Assembly: GCF_000411255.1 (NCBI RefSeq)
Contig: NZ_KE150412.1
Span: 1,086,645-1,150,644 of the forward strand
DNA length: 64,000 bases
Reading direction: 5' to 3'
From: Paenibacillus sp. HGH0039
GTDB lineage: Bacteria > Bacillota > Bacilli > Paenibacillales > NBRC-103111
Shown: one piece after another, positions 53,433 through 62,726 of the stretch
How positions within the stretch are numbered: the first letter of the stretch is position 1
Layout of the letters: each line of letters opens with the position of its first letter
Translations under genes and position numbers: made by a program
Notes under the pieces: model-generated
What the model saw: the letters and a program-made list of their open reading frames with translations, nothing else
Told to the model about the DNA's origin: nothing
The model's database searches: none

Positions 53433-53849
53433 CTAGATCACAAACGGGACGAAAAACAAATTGGAAAAAAAGCTGATCAGTCCGATCGCGATTGCCCAGC
53501 CGCCGGCTTTCCGGCTTCCGTCCGCAAACGCCATGTACCCGAGAATCGCCCCAAGGGGTCCCAGCACAAACGGGAGCAGGAAAAACGAAAGAACGGACGA
53601 CACGAGCGCCATAACACCGAGCGTCCGGGCGCTTATCCACGAATCCGAGTCGGCATCCTCCCTGCTTCGGGCGCCTGCGTCTTCCACATTGCGTCCCGCA
53701 AGCCCCGGGGCCAGTTCGCCCGCATATTCCTCACGGTCCGAATGCCCGGCGTGCTCCCGACCCGCAGAAGAATTCGCTTTAGCCGGGTCATGCTTTTGAG
53801 AATGTTCCCGCGTGCGCTCCTGCTTCTTACGGCTTTTGTGGTGAGTCAT
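53433..53849 (-). CDS. Small DUF4190-like membrane protein
   Basis: A 138 aa protein. The first 75 residues are highly charged and rich in His, Lys, Arg and Glu (MTHHKSRKKQERTREH). Two hydrophobic helices follow (ISARTLGVMALVSSVLSFFLLPFVLGPLGAILGYMAF and AGGWAIAIGLISFFSNLFFV), the usual DUF4190 pattern. A frame from 53927 is possible, but the ATG at 53849 has GAGGAGG nine bases upstream. Function unknown. Confidence 0.75.
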   Translation of the reverse strand: MTHHKSRKKQERTREHSQKHDPAKANSSAGREHAGHSDREEYAGELAPGLAGRNVEDAGARSREDADSDSWISARTLGVMALVSSVLSFFLLPFVLGPLGAILGYMAFADGSRKAGGWAIAIGLISFFSNLFFVPFVI

Positions 53850-53896
53850 ACGTGAAGACCTCCTCTTACTGTGCTGAGGAATTTCGGATGCGCGTG

Positions 53897-54106
53897 TTAC
53901 TTCTTCTCTTTGAACGTGTGACAGCACGTATTGGCACGGTCCGCAGCCTGATCCTTATGACGCGTATCAAATTCTTCGCCGGCAAATTCGGAAGACAGGT
54001 CGGCATTCGCATGCTCGTCCACTTCGATCATAATGATATCCGCACGGCAGTTGTTCCCTTGTCCCCAGTAAGCACAGTTCGAGACGGCGCATTTGACTTC
54101 TGGCAT
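53897..54106 (-). CDS. DUF1540 cysteine-rich small protein
   Basis: A 69 aa protein with the DUF1540 pattern: VKCAVSNCAYWGQGNNCRAD at the N-terminus and a C-terminal TCCHTF. Five cysteines in these segments suggest a metal site. Function is unknown, but the family is frequent in spore formers. The ATG at 54106 follows GGGGGTGATC; the frame can be read from 54208 without a ribosome site. Confidence 0.8.
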   Translation of the reverse strand: MPEVKCAVSNCAYWGQGNNCRADIIMIEVDEHANADLSSEFAGEEFDTRHKDQAADRANTCCHTFKEKK

Positions 54107-54203
54107 ATCGATCACCCCCAAGCATAGGGTCTCACGAAGGCTGGGCGGATATCCGCGGGGAGTGCTGTCACAACCTGACAGACGGACTGACCGCAACCAT
54201 GAC

Positions 54204-54240
54204 CGCAAACAAAAAAGCCCCCGCGCGCGGAGGCTTCATT
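54204..54240 (-). terminator. Terminator of the DUF3907 gene
   Basis: AAGCCTCCGCG pairs with CGCGGGGGCTT (with one G-T pair), then TTTTTTGTTT on the minus strand. Confidence 0.88.
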
Positions 54241-54249
54241 TCTCTTATT

Positions 54250-54750
54250 TTAAACCCGTTCGCCCTGCATGCGGCGCTGGGTAATGTAGTCATTTTCATA
54301 GTAAGACAGTTCTTCGCGGAGCTCTTCGAAAATTTTGGACAATTCAATCGTCAGATCTCGTACTTCACGATTCGGTTTTTTGCGGAAACGAATGGCATCC
54401 TGTCCGGTGTACGCGTAGCGGCCGTCTTCAGAATAGCACTCGTTCTTCGGGTAAAAGAAAGGGCTGATACAGTTGTGGTACACTTCATACAGCACTTTTT
54501 CGGTAAAGTCCACATTGAAGGTCGGTCTGCGCAAGCTGACTCCGAGCTTCTCGTAAGCCACCTCGCAGAAAACAAGCAGGTGACGAGTATCCTGCAAATA
54601 GCCGCGGTAAAACTCTTCCATTTCGGAATCGGACTCTGCATTCAACTGCGGAAGAGAGTAGGTGTTCAGAAACGACTCGATGCGGTCCGCCGCTTCCTTC
54701 AGTTTCTTTCTCGTTGTCTCGCACGCCTTCTTAACATTATCCATTGCCAT
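54250..54750 (-). CDS. DUF3907 protein (YpuI-like)
   Basis: A 166 aa helical protein with no membrane segment. The sequence (YLQDTRHLLVFCEVAYEKLGVSLRR, VYHNCISPFFYPKNECYSEDGRYAYTGQDAIRF) matches the DUF3907 family typified by Bacillus YpuI. Function unknown. GAGGAGG lies eleven bases before the ATG. Confidence 0.85.
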   Translation of the reverse strand: MAMDNVKKACETTRKKLKEAADRIESFLNTYSLPQLNAESDSEMEEFYRGYLQDTRHLLVFCEVAYEKLGVSLRRPTFNVDFTEKVLYEVYHNCISPFFYPKNECYSEDGRYAYTGQDAIRFRKKPNREVRDLTIELSKIFEELREELSYYENDYITQRRMQGERV

Positions 54751-54942
54751 TACGGTTATGACCTCCTCTAGTTAACAGAGCGGGAACTCGCACCCGGCTC
54801 AGCCCATCCATATAGTATCACACTTTCTCTGGAAAAGGTACCCGATTCTTAAGGGGAAATGTCCGGCTTCCGTATAAAAAAAGCGCCCCTTTCCCACCCT
54901 ACTTTTATGCAGTCCAGACGAAGGAAAGGAGGCCTCCGACCC

Positions 54943-57024
54943 ATGCGACGCCCCACTGCCGCCCTAGGCGGCATGATACTCGGCAGCCTGCTTGTCGTAA
55001 CAAGCGCCTGTCAGACGAAACCCGAAGCAAGGAACATACAGCCGGAAGCCGAGCTGAAATATAAACAAGCGCTTGTCGAACAGGATGTCGCCGTAACCGA
55101 CCAATTGTGCCGGAACCAGTGCCTGCTCCATGTTAACCAAATGTATGCTTCCCTGAACCAAGCCGATCCTAAAAAGATCAAAGAAACGCTGAAGGACATG
55201 CAGAGCAAGCATGGCCACATTATTATGCTGGATTGGATTCCCGCGAAGTCTGATCCGGGTGTTGTACCGGGCAAATCGCCTTCTTCTGTTCTACCCGACA
55301 GTTTCACCAAGACCGGTTCGGGCACATCCGGCGGCTCCGGTACTACCGGTGCTCCCGAGACTCCCGGCGCATCTTCAACTCCGTCCGGTTCGGGCTCTTC
55401 CGGTTCCGCTGCCGGCGCTTCCGAAATCGTCTCCGGCAAACTGTCCAAAGAACTTGCCAAGAGCGCCCAGCCTTATATCGAGGAGGCGAAAAAAGCGGCC
55501 TCACAAGGAAACGCATATCAGTCGCCTAATTTCACGGTAGCGGATAAACCGTACTTTGTGCTGAACGTGCCCGCTCCCGACAAGAAAAGCTCAGTCGTCG
55601 CCGTCGTACGCCAGCATATTTTGCAGGAGGTTTCCAATCATCAGCGTAAAAATCTCCGCCTGCAATCTTTCCATTCCGATAAAAGCCGCTGGAAAATCGA
55701 AAGCGTAGATACCGACACGCTGCGCAGCAAACGGGTGACTCATCCCGACGACCATGAAGGCACCAGCCATTACGAGCGTCATGACGTCGTGGTCCAGTTT
55801 AACCGTCCTCCGCGCGAAGCCGAGCTGTCCCGTATCCGGACCGAGATCGGCGCCACCAAGGTCAAGCTTATCGGAAATACGTATATTATTACCGCCCGCA
55901 GCCTCGAAGCCAAGCAGCTAATGGATTATTTCCGCAAACGCCAGGATGTCCGCTTTGTGGAGCCCCACTATATTTACGAAACGAATGACTTGTCCCGCGG
56001 CACCAAACCGCTAAGCTGGTTTTTTGACTGGTGGCCCGGCAGCCGAAGCGACAATTCCGGACCGGCACGCTCCGGGGCCGGGGAGCAGGCGGCCGCGCAG
56101 CCGGACGTCATTCCCAATGACGTTCTTTTCAACAAATATCAGTGGAACCTTCCGATCACGAATACGCTGAGAGGGTGGAATTTCAACAAGGGCACTCAGG
56201 ATGTCAAGGTTGCGATCGTGGATACGGGAGCCGACGTCAATCATGAGGACTTGAAAGGTCAACTCATCGAAGGCTACAACGTCCTGGATCCGACCGCGCA
56301 GCCGATGGATGATGTCGGACACGGCACGCACGTAGCCGGAATTATCGGCGCGCAGGTTAATAACGGATTGGGAGTAGCCGGTATGACCTGGTATAACAAA
56401 ATTATGCCGGTCAAGGCTCTGGACAGCAGCGGAGTTGGCAGCACGTATGCCGTTGCCCAGGGAATCATCTGGGCCACCGACCACGGCGCCAAGGTGATTA
56501 ACCTCAGTCTCGGCAACTACGCCAGCTCGGATTTCCTGCACGATGCCATCAAATACGCTTACGACCGCGACGTCGTCCTAATCGCCGCAAGCGGCAACGA
56601 CAACACGGAACGGCCGGGCTACCCCGCGGCCTACCCCGAAGTGTTCGCGGTAGCCGCTACGGATTCAAGCAACGGGCGGGCGTCTTTCTCGAACTACGGA
56701 GACTATATCGACGTCGCCGCTCCGGGCGTGAGCATCGCCAGCACCTACCCGCAGAACCAGTACGCGGCGCTCTCCGGCACGTCCATGGCCTGCCCGCATG
56801 TAACGGCACTGGCGGCCCTGCTCCGTTCGGCGAATCCGTCCCTCAAAAATACCGAGGTGATGGAACTGATGCGCCAGACAGCCTCGGATATCGGAGACAA
56901 AGGACGCGACACTTACTTCGGGTTCGGGCTCATCAATGTCGACAAAGCCGTGGAAGCCGCCCTTGGCCGGGGTCCCGTACAGGCCGGCCTTCCGGGGACG
57001 AAACCGGCGCCCGTAGCCCCGTAA
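54943..57024 (+). CDS. Lipid-anchored subtilisin-like serine protease (S8)
   Basis: A 693 aa protease with lipobox VVTSAC (Cys23). Residues 24-105 are polar, followed by a Gly/Ser/Thr-rich linker (about 125-165). An I9-type propeptide inhibitor domain (VVVQFNRPPREAELSRI through VRFVEPHYIYE) precedes the S8 domain. Catalytic triad: Asp427 in IVDTGADVN, His460 in GHGTHVAG and Ser614 in GTSMACPH. It should act on the outer membrane face or wall. A frame from 54859 exists, but the ATG at 54943 has AAAGGAGG ten bases upstream and gives a normal lipoprotein signal. Confidence 0.9.
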   Translation: MRRPTAALGGMILGSLLVVTSACQTKPEARNIQPEAELKYKQALVEQDVAVTDQLCRNQCLLHVNQMYASLNQADPKKIKETLKDMQSKHGHIIMLDWIPAKSDPGVVPGKSPSSVLPDSFTKTGSGTSGGSGTTGAPETPGASSTPSGSGSSGSAAGASEIVSGKLSKELAKSAQPYIEEAKKAASQGNAYQSPNFTVADKPYFVLNVPAPDKKSSVVAVVRQHILQEVSNHQRKNLRLQSFHSDKSRWKIESVDTDTLRSKRVTHPDDHEGTSHYERHDVVVQFNRPPREAELSRIRTEIGATKVKLIGNTYIITARSLEAKQLMDYFRKRQDVRFVEPHYIYETNDLSRGTKPLSWFFDWWPGSRSDNSGPARSGAGEQAAAQPDVIPNDVLFNKYQWNLPITNTLRGWNFNKGTQDVKVAIVDTGADVNHEDLKGQLIEGYNVLDPTAQPMDDVGHGTHVAGIIGAQVNNGLGVAGMTWYNKIMPVKALDSSGVGSTYAVAQGIIWATDHGAKVINLSLGNYASSDFLHDAIKYAYDRDVVLIAASGNDNTERPGYPAAYPEVFAVAATDSSNGRASFSNYGDYIDVAAPGVSIASTYPQNQYAALSGTSMACPHVTALAALLRSANPSLKNTEVMELMRQTASDIGDKGRDTYFGFGLINVDKAVEAALGRGPVQAGLPGTKPAPVAP

Positions 57025-57206
57025 CAGTACTGTCCTGGCCTGGGCACATGTAAGCCGGGGGCTGGGCATCAAACCCGCACTGCGCCTGGACCACGGGTAC
57101 ATTTAAGCCGAGGCCGTGGAGAATAGGCCCGGGGATAAACTAAAATTCCTTCATACTTTAAAGTAAGAAGGAAGCGCGAAAAAAACAGTGCCCCGGCGCA
57201 CAACTC

Positions 57207-57249
57207 AAAAACCGCCTCGTTATCCGAAGATAACGGGCGGTTTTTCGAT
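57207..57249. terminator. Bidirectional terminator, protease gene and rnpB
   Basis: AAAAACCGCC and GGCGGTTTTT flank an inner GTTATC-CGAA-GATAAC stem. T-tracts on both strands serve the convergent units. Confidence 0.9.
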
Positions 57250-57261
57250 GTCGTAAGGATG

Positions 57262-57684
57262 GAAAGCTTGCCGTAAGCCGGGTTCTGTACTTCCGGTGGT
57301 GCAGCGGGCTACGATACCCTCCCACCATTGAAGTGACAATCATCTATCTAGGCCATACATTGCTATACAGCTCAAGCGACCAACCCGGACGCGCCTCGGG
57401 CTAAGGCTGTCTGTCAGGCAAGCCTGCAGACCGCGTCCCATTAGGTCTTGCTCCAAGTGGGGTTTACCAGGGGTAAAGTCACCAGTACCCCTCGTGGTCT
57501 CTTACACCACGGTTCCACCCTTGCCTGTGCGTCTTGCGACGCCATCGGCGGTCCATTTCTGTGGCACTATCCTTCAGCTCGCGCTGACTGGACGTTATCC
57601 AGCACCCTGCCCTATGGAGCCCGGACTTTCCTCTCGCGATGCAAGCATCACCAGCGATTGTCTGTCAAACTTTCCGAGAACATT
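57262..57684 (-). ncRNA. rnpB: RNase P RNA (type B)
   Basis: The catalytic RNA of RNase P, which matures tRNA 5' ends. On the minus strand the universally conserved GAGGAAAGTCCGGGCTC lies about 45 nt from the 5' end, and the matching 3' element ACAGAACCCGGCTTA lies near 57275-57290. The order of helices fits the Bacillus-type (B) RNA, as does the length of about 420 nt. The 5' end is set by the promoter at 57691-57719, and the 3' end by the hairpin at 57207-57249; both ends are approximate. Confidence 0.93.
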
Positions 57685-57690
57685 TGCTAG

Positions 57691-57719
57691 TATACAGGTT
57701 ATCGGCGCCGAATTCAACA
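57691..57719 (-). promoter_or_regulatory. Promoter of rnpB
   Basis: Minus strand: -35 TTGAAT (57714-57719), 17 bp spacer, -10 TATACT (57691-57696). Confidence 0.8.
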
Positions 57720-57753
57720 ACGAATGACTGGGAATGCAGCCAATTCGCGTTTT

Positions 57754-58869
57754 TTAAAGGAATTGGAACGGTTCCGTACTCGGTTCCGAAGCGGCCGCCA
57801 CCGTTCCGTATTTCTTTTCCGCAAGCGCGCGGTTCATGTAATCCGCCACCGCGCGCTTCATGATTTTCTCGACGTTGTGCCCCACGTCGATCAGGCACAT
57901 GCCGGCGGCCAGCGCGTCGTGCGCGGTGTGGTAGTCGATGTCCCCGGTCACGAGGACATCGGCTCCCGCAAACATCGCGCCGCGCACATACCGGCCGCCG
58001 GAGCCTCCCAGCACCGCCGCCTTGCGGACGGTGCGGTCCAGATCGCCGACGACGCGCACCATCGGCACGTCGAAGGCCTCCTTCGCGGCCGCGACAAGCT
58101 CGCGCAGCGTGAGAGGCTCCGGCAGCTTGCCGGCGCGTCCAAGGCCGAACGTACGGCCTTTGAGGTCCATCGGATAGAGGTCGTAAGCGACCTCTTCGTA
58201 CGGATGCGCCTTCAACATCGCCTGCACCACCGCCCGCTGGATGCCCGCGGGCACGATCGTCTCCACGCGCACCTCGTCCGCGCGCTCCAGCTTGCCCTGC
58301 TCGCCCAGGAACGGCTTCGTGCCCTCGCGGGGCATAAACGTCCCCATGCCGGGAATGTTGAACGAGCAGTGGCTGTAGTCGCCGATCCAGCCCGCTCCGG
58401 CCTGGAACAGCGCCTGAAGCACCTTCTCGTGATGGCTTTCCGGCACGAAGACGACCAGCTTGCTGAGCTTCTCCGTGTGAACCTCGTCCAGAGGCACCAG
58501 GTCCTTCAGGCCGAGAGCTTCGGCCATCAGGTCGTTGATGCCTCCTTCCGCCACATCCAGATTCGTATGCGCGATGTAGACCGCGATATCGCTCTTGATG
58601 AGCTTCTCGTACAGCCGTCCGGCCGGCGTATCCGTCTGCAGGTGGGCCAGAGGTCTGAAAATGATCGCATGATGCGCGATAATCAGATCCGCGCCCGTCC
58701 GGATCGCTTCATCCACAACCTCGTCGGTAACGTCCAGCGCCACGAGGATCTTTTTGATTTCCTTCTGCAAGGTACCGAGCTGCAGGCCGATTTTATCGTC
58801 AGGCACGGCGTAGTGCTTGGGCGCCAGCTTTTCGAACAATTGAATTACGGTTTGTCCTTTCGCAAACAT
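57754..58869 (-). CDS. yqfO: Nif3-like dinuclear metal center protein (YqfO)
   Basis: A 371 aa protein of the Nif3/GTP cyclohydrolase I type 2-like family. The N- and C-terminal parts form the metal-binding fold (ADLIIAHHAIIFRPL near residue 60, YIAHTNLDVAEGG, and GDIDYHTAHDALAAGMCLIDVGHNVE near 325). A CutA/PII-like insert occupies the middle (LVVFVPESHHEKVLQALFQAGAGWIG), as in YqfO. The function is unsettled. It overlaps trmK by 25 bp, with AAGGAGG inside trmK. Confidence 0.9.
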   Translation of the reverse strand: MFAKGQTVIQLFEKLAPKHYAVPDDKIGLQLGTLQKEIKKILVALDVTDEVVDEAIRTGADLIIAHHAIIFRPLAHLQTDTPAGRLYEKLIKSDIAVYIAHTNLDVAEGGINDLMAEALGLKDLVPLDEVHTEKLSKLVVFVPESHHEKVLQALFQAGAGWIGDYSHCSFNIPGMGTFMPREGTKPFLGEQGKLERADEVRVETIVPAGIQRAVVQAMLKAHPYEEVAYDLYPMDLKGRTFGLGRAGKLPEPLTLRELVAAAKEAFDVPMVRVVGDLDRTVRKAAVLGGSGGRYVRGAMFAGADVLVTGDIDYHTAHDALAAGMCLIDVGHNVEKIMKRAVADYMNRALAEKKYGTVAAASEPSTEPFQFL

Positions 58870-59603
58870 TCCAGGACCTCCTTGATACGCGAGATTTCCG
58901 CCTCCAGCCCGGACCGCTTCTCTTCCGCCTTTTCGGAAACCGAACGGTCCAGCTGTCTGCGGATCATGGCCAGTTTATCGAGTTCGTATTCCCACTTCGA
59001 AAACCAGACCGCCGGGGGATCCTGAATCAGGTAGGGACCCATCTGCAGGAGCGTGTCGCCGGTTACCCGGAGCCCGTCAAGAAGGCGATCCGCGTATAAC
59101 GCGGCATCCCCCTCATCCTCCGGCTTCATCCGGACGGCCGTCAAAATTTCATAAATTTTGCCGTCCTCCTCCAGAATGGTCTCGTCGGCCAGGTGCCAGC
59201 CGTGACTGCGCAGCCATTTGCGCACGATGTCCTCGCCCACGTTCGGCTGCAGAATCAGCGTGGTCACGCCTGCAAGGTTGTCCTCGCCCGCATCGAGAAT
59301 GGACGCAATCAAAGCCCCGCCCATTCCCGCGATTGTCACTGCATCCACTTCGCCCGGCCGCAGCACGGAAAGGCCGTCCCCGAGGCGGACTTCGATCTGC
59401 CCGCTCAGATTGGCGTCACGGACCTGCCGCTGCGCCGCCTCGGCCGGACCGCGGTTCACTTCGCCCGCAACCGCAGACGGAACAGTGCCCTGCTGCACCA
59501 GAAAGGTCGGCAGCAGGGCATGATCGGATCCGATATCCGCAAGTTTTGCCCCTTGAGGGACTTTTTTTGCAATTTCCAATAAACGTTGAGACAATTTCAC
59601 CAT
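58845..59603 (-). CDS. trmK: tRNA (adenine22-N1)-methyltransferase TrmK
   Basis: TrmK methylates N1 of adenine 22 in tRNA with SAM. The 252 aa protein has MVKLSQRLLEIAKKVP, the SAM-binding stretch LADIGSDHALLPTFLV, and the catalytic-region motif VDAVTIAGMGGALI, then a C-terminal coiled coil (YELDKLAMIRRQL). It resembles Bacillus YqfN, which also lies between sigA and yqfO. The ribosome site is weak and the start is 4 bp before the upstream gene's stop region, suggesting coupling. Confidence 0.93.
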   Translation of the reverse strand: MVKLSQRLLEIAKKVPQGAKLADIGSDHALLPTFLVQQGTVPSAVAGEVNRGPAEAAQRQVRDANLSGQIEVRLGDGLSVLRPGEVDAVTIAGMGGALIASILDAGEDNLAGVTTLILQPNVGEDIVRKWLRSHGWHLADETILEEDGKIYEILTAVRMKPEDEGDAALYADRLLDGLRVTGDTLLQMGPYLIQDPPAVWFSKWEYELDKLAMIRRQLDRSVSEKAEEKRSGLEAEISRIKEVLECLRKDKP

Positions 59604-59606
59604 ATT

Positions 59607-60434
59607 TTAAGCAACCCATTCCGTCCAATTTTTACGATAGGCAAACAGCGCGATTCCCGCCGCCGCCACTTTACCGGCAAGCGAAAGCTGGAGAAGCTGC
59701 TGCGCCGAGGTGCCCCAGGCCAATCCGAACAGCTCGGGCGCGATCCACACGGTCGCTCCAGCGAGCAGCAGAACCAGGCCTGGTTTCTTCCAGCGGTGCT
59801 GAATGAGCCACCCGATCCACATGAGGATAAAAGAAAGCGGAAGCCAGGCTAGCTGCAGCTTGTACCAGGTAGCAGGCTCCAGACGCTGGCTTAATACGAA
59901 TCCGTACGTAATAAGCAGTGCCAGCCATCCGCAGTATTGAAGAAGCGGCGTCCGCCCGAGAAGACCGACAAGCAGCCAGACGAGACCGCAAAGGGCTACG
60001 AAGGACCCGAGGTACAACTGCGCGGTCAAGCCGTTTCCATAAAGAATCCAGACTCCGAAACCGATCAGGGACGCCGAAGCGATGCCCGTCGAAAGCTGGG
60101 CCCTGAAAGGCTGCTCTTCTTTTTGCCGGAAGCCGATTATATACCAAGATACAACAAATACGGCGGAAACGCCAATTTGCAAAGAAATTCCAAAAGAGTT
60201 AAAATTAAGTAGTGTCAATGATAAAATAATGATAGTGACGACGGCTGCAACCCAGAATTTCCAGTGACTCCCCCGGATGGATTTGGTCGATATGCCCAAA
60301 ACCCTTCTGGAATGGTCCGCACCCGTTTCCATGTACAAATTGAGCAGAAAGTCGCAGTACTGTGCGGGCAGAAGCCTAGATCTCCGCCAGTGTTCGATTT
60401 CCTTAATAATAGCCGTTCGTTTCTCGTCATCCAT
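59607..60434 (-). CDS. Hypothetical multi-pass membrane protein
   Basis: A 275 aa protein. The soluble N-terminus (MDDEKRTAIIKEIEHWRRSRLLPAQYCDFLLNLYMET) resembles the start of DUF2157 proteins, and about eight helices follow (from FWVAAVVTIIILSLTLL). Function unknown. A GTG at 60443 lies within the ribosome site; the ATG at 60434 has AAGGTG six bases upstream. It runs directly into trmK. Confidence 0.75.
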   Translation of the reverse strand: MDDEKRTAIIKEIEHWRRSRLLPAQYCDFLLNLYMETGADHSRRVLGISTKSIRGSHWKFWVAAVVTIIILSLTLLNFNSFGISLQIGVSAVFVVSWYIIGFRQKEEQPFRAQLSTGIASASLIGFGVWILYGNGLTAQLYLGSFVALCGLVWLLVGLLGRTPLLQYCGWLALLITYGFVLSQRLEPATWYKLQLAWLPLSFILMWIGWLIQHRWKKPGLVLLLAGATVWIAPELFGLAWGTSAQQLLQLSLAGKVAAAGIALFAYRKNWTEWVA

Positions 60435-60516
60435 TAGCTTCACCTTCCCAACAACTTTATCGGTTCGCCGCCTTCCGAATTTGAGAAGGAAATCCGATGA
60501 TCCTGCATTTGCGGAT

Positions 60517-61503
60517 TCAAGCTTCTGACCGTGCCTGCAGGACCTTTTGCTTTTCTTCCAGGCATTGCTTGGCGAAATCGGTCACCCTGCTCCGGTAGCC
60601 CTCCTTGTCCGTCATAAAAGCAAGCCCGTGTCCCGCACGGGGCACCATGAACAGATCTTTGCCCGCGGGAGCCGCCTTATACAAGCCGTGCACCATAAAA
60701 AACGGAACGAACGTATCCGCTTCTCCATGGATAAAAAGAATCGGCTTTTCCGTTCGCTTTACCTGCTTCAGCGCCGAAGCTTCCCCGAAGAAATAGCCCG
60801 CTTTTATTTTGCAGATCAGGCTGGTAAGGGGAATGAGCGGAAAAGCGGGCAGCTTGAACATCCGCTTGAGCTGGTAGCTCAGAATGTCTTTGACGGACGT
60901 ATAGGAACAATCGGCGATGATTCCTTTCACCTGCTCCGGCAGCCTTTCGCCGCTTGCCATCAGCACGGTAGCTCCGCCCATGGATACGCCGTGGAGCAGA
61001 ATCCGGGCGTCTTCGCCGCTCCGCTGCAGAATATACCGGGTCCAGTTGACGTAATCCAATCGGTCCGTCCAGCCGAAACCGATATATTCCCCTTCGCTCT
61101 GTCCGTGCCCCCGGTTGTCCGGCATCAGCACGTTATACCCGAGCTCGTGGTGAATTTGAGCGAAACTGGCCATGTCCCTGCCCTGCCCGGAATACCCGTG
61201 CGCCAGCAGCGCCGTTACGCCCGAAGGCCGCTCGGCCTCCAAATACCAGCCGTTCAGACGAAGGCCGTCCGCCGATTGAATGGACACCTGCTCAAGCGTC
61301 TGGCGGGCAAGCCAGTTATCCGCCGTAGCCGGTGACGGGTCTACCGCGATTTCTTCCATGTGACCCGCAAGATCCGGGCTGTTCTGCAGAAATTCCTTGC
61401 TGCTGCGACGTATTCCCAGCCCGAACATATAGAAGGCTGCCGCTGTCAAAGCCACAGCAAGAACCGCAAGTATGCACAAACTGATCAACAGGGTCTTTGA
61501 CAT
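60517..61503 (-). CDS. Membrane-anchored alpha/beta hydrolase
   Basis: A 328 aa protein with one N-terminal helix (residues 5-27) and an alpha/beta hydrolase domain: LLAHGYSGQGRDM (oxyanion region near residue 97), nucleophile elbow HGVSMGG near 172, acid in HGEADTFVPF near 260 and His in PRAGHGLAF near 290. Similar to Bacillus YqkD-type hydrolases; substrate unknown. GGAGG lies before the ATG. It follows sigA after a terminator. Confidence 0.85.
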   Translation of the reverse strand: MSKTLLISLCILAVLAVALTAAAFYMFGLGIRRSSKEFLQNSPDLAGHMEEIAVDPSPATADNWLARQTLEQVSIQSADGLRLNGWYLEAERPSGVTALLAHGYSGQGRDMASFAQIHHELGYNVLMPDNRGHGQSEGEYIGFGWTDRLDYVNWTRYILQRSGEDARILLHGVSMGGATVLMASGERLPEQVKGIIADCSYTSVKDILSYQLKRMFKLPAFPLIPLTSLICKIKAGYFFGEASALKQVKRTEKPILFIHGEADTFVPFFMVHGLYKAAPAGKDLFMVPRAGHGLAFMTDKEGYRSRVTDFAKQCLEEKQKVLQARSEA

Positions 61504-61525
61504 TTCAACATTCCTCCTTCTATTT

Positions 61526-61556
61526 GAAAAAAAGAAACCCGCCGGAGGCGGGCATT
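61526..61556 (-). terminator. Terminator of the dnaG-sigA operon
   Basis: GCCCGCC-TCC-GGCGGG followed by TTTCTTTTTTT on the minus strand, just after sigA. Confidence 0.9.
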
Positions 61557-61562
61557 CGGATT

Positions 61563-62687
61563 CTATTCAAGGAAATCTTTTAACCGTTTGCTGCGGCTCG
61601 GGTGCCTCAGCTTGCGAAGCGCTTTGGCTTCGATTTGACGAATCCGTTCACGGGTAACCCCGAAAACTTTGCCCACCTCTTCCAGAGTCCGGGTACGCCC
61701 GTCATCCAGACCGAAACGAAGACGAAGCACGTTTTCTTCACGCTCGGTCAGCGTATCGAGAACATCTTCTAGCTGTTCTTTAAGAAGCTCGTAAGCCGCC
61801 GCATCCGCCGGTGCCAGCGCTTCCTGATCTTCAATAAAGTCGCCCAGATGGGAATCGTCCTCTTCACCGATCGGAGTTTCCAGAGATACCGGTTCCTGCG
61901 CGATCTTCATGATTTCGCGGACTTTATCCGTGCTCAGTTCCATTTCCTTCGCGATTTCTTCCGGCGTCGGTTCACGCCCCAGTTCCTGCAGCAGTTGACG
62001 GGATACCCGGATCAACTTGTTGATGGTTTCCACCATGTGAACCGGAATACGGATCGTTCTCGCCTGATCGGCAATGGCGCGCGTAATGGCTTGACGAATC
62101 CACCAGGTGGCATACGTACTAAATTTATACCCTTTGGTATGGTCGAATTTCTCCACCGCTTTGATCAGACCCATGTTTCCTTCCTGGATCAGATCCAGGA
62201 ACAGCATGCCCCGTCCGACGTAGCGTTTGGCGATGCTGACGACGAGACGGAGGTTCGCTTCGGCCAGACGGCGCTTCGCTTCCTCGTCGCCTTGCTCGAT
62301 TCTTTTCGCCAGATCTACTTCATTCTCTGCCGAAAGAAGGGGAACACGACCGATCTCTTTCAAATACATCCGCACCGGGTCATTGATTTTAATGCCTGGC
62401 GGGAGAGTCAGATCATCTTCAAAGCTGAATTCATCGTTCTCTTGATCGCCCTCCGGACGCATTCTTCCTTCGTCCTCGTCAGACTCGTTCCCTACGTCAA
62501 TTCCCATTTCGGACAATTGTTCGAAAAACTCGTCAATCTGTTCCGGATCTTGATCATAAGGAGCCAGCCGTTCTGTGATGTCTTTATAAGTGAGCGAGGA
62601 GCGCTTTTTGCCTAACTCGATGAGCTGCTCCTTTACCTGCTCCAGGGTCAACTCGGTTTCGATCTCAGTATGTTGATCGTTCGCCAT
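61563..62687 (-). CDS. sigA: Primary sigma factor SigA (RpoD)
   Basis: The housekeeping sigma subunit of RNA polymerase, 374 aa, as in Bacillus (371 aa). Region 1.1 is short and followed by an acidic stretch. Region 1.2 ([16 protein letters not shown]), region 2 ([35 protein letters not shown], which contacts -10), region 3, and region 4 with a helix-turn-helix ([33 protein letters not shown], which contacts -35) are all present. It follows dnaG by 39 bp, the usual macromolecular synthesis operon. GGAGGAGGG precedes the ATG. Confidence 0.98.
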   Translation of the reverse strand: MANDQHTEIETELTLEQVKEQLIELGKKRSSLTYKDITERLAPYDQDPEQIDEFFEQLSEMGIDVGNESDEDEGRMRPEGDQENDEFSFEDDLTLPPGIKINDPVRMYLKEIGRVPLLSAENEVDLAKRIEQGDEEAKRRLAEANLRLVVSIAKRYVGRGMLFLDLIQEGNMGLIKAVEKFDHTKGYKFSTYATWWIRQAITRAIADQARTIRIPVHMVETINKLIRVSRQLLQELGREPTPEEIAKEMELSTDKVREIMKIAQEPVSLETPIGEEDDSHLGDFIEDQEALAPADAAAYELLKEQLEDVLDTLTEREENVLRLRFGLDDGRTRTLEEVGKVFGVTRERIRQIEAKALRKLRHPSRSKRLKDFLE

Positions 62688-62726
62688 AATCCAACTCCCT
62701 CCTCCCTAGATTATCCGGAACCTGCG

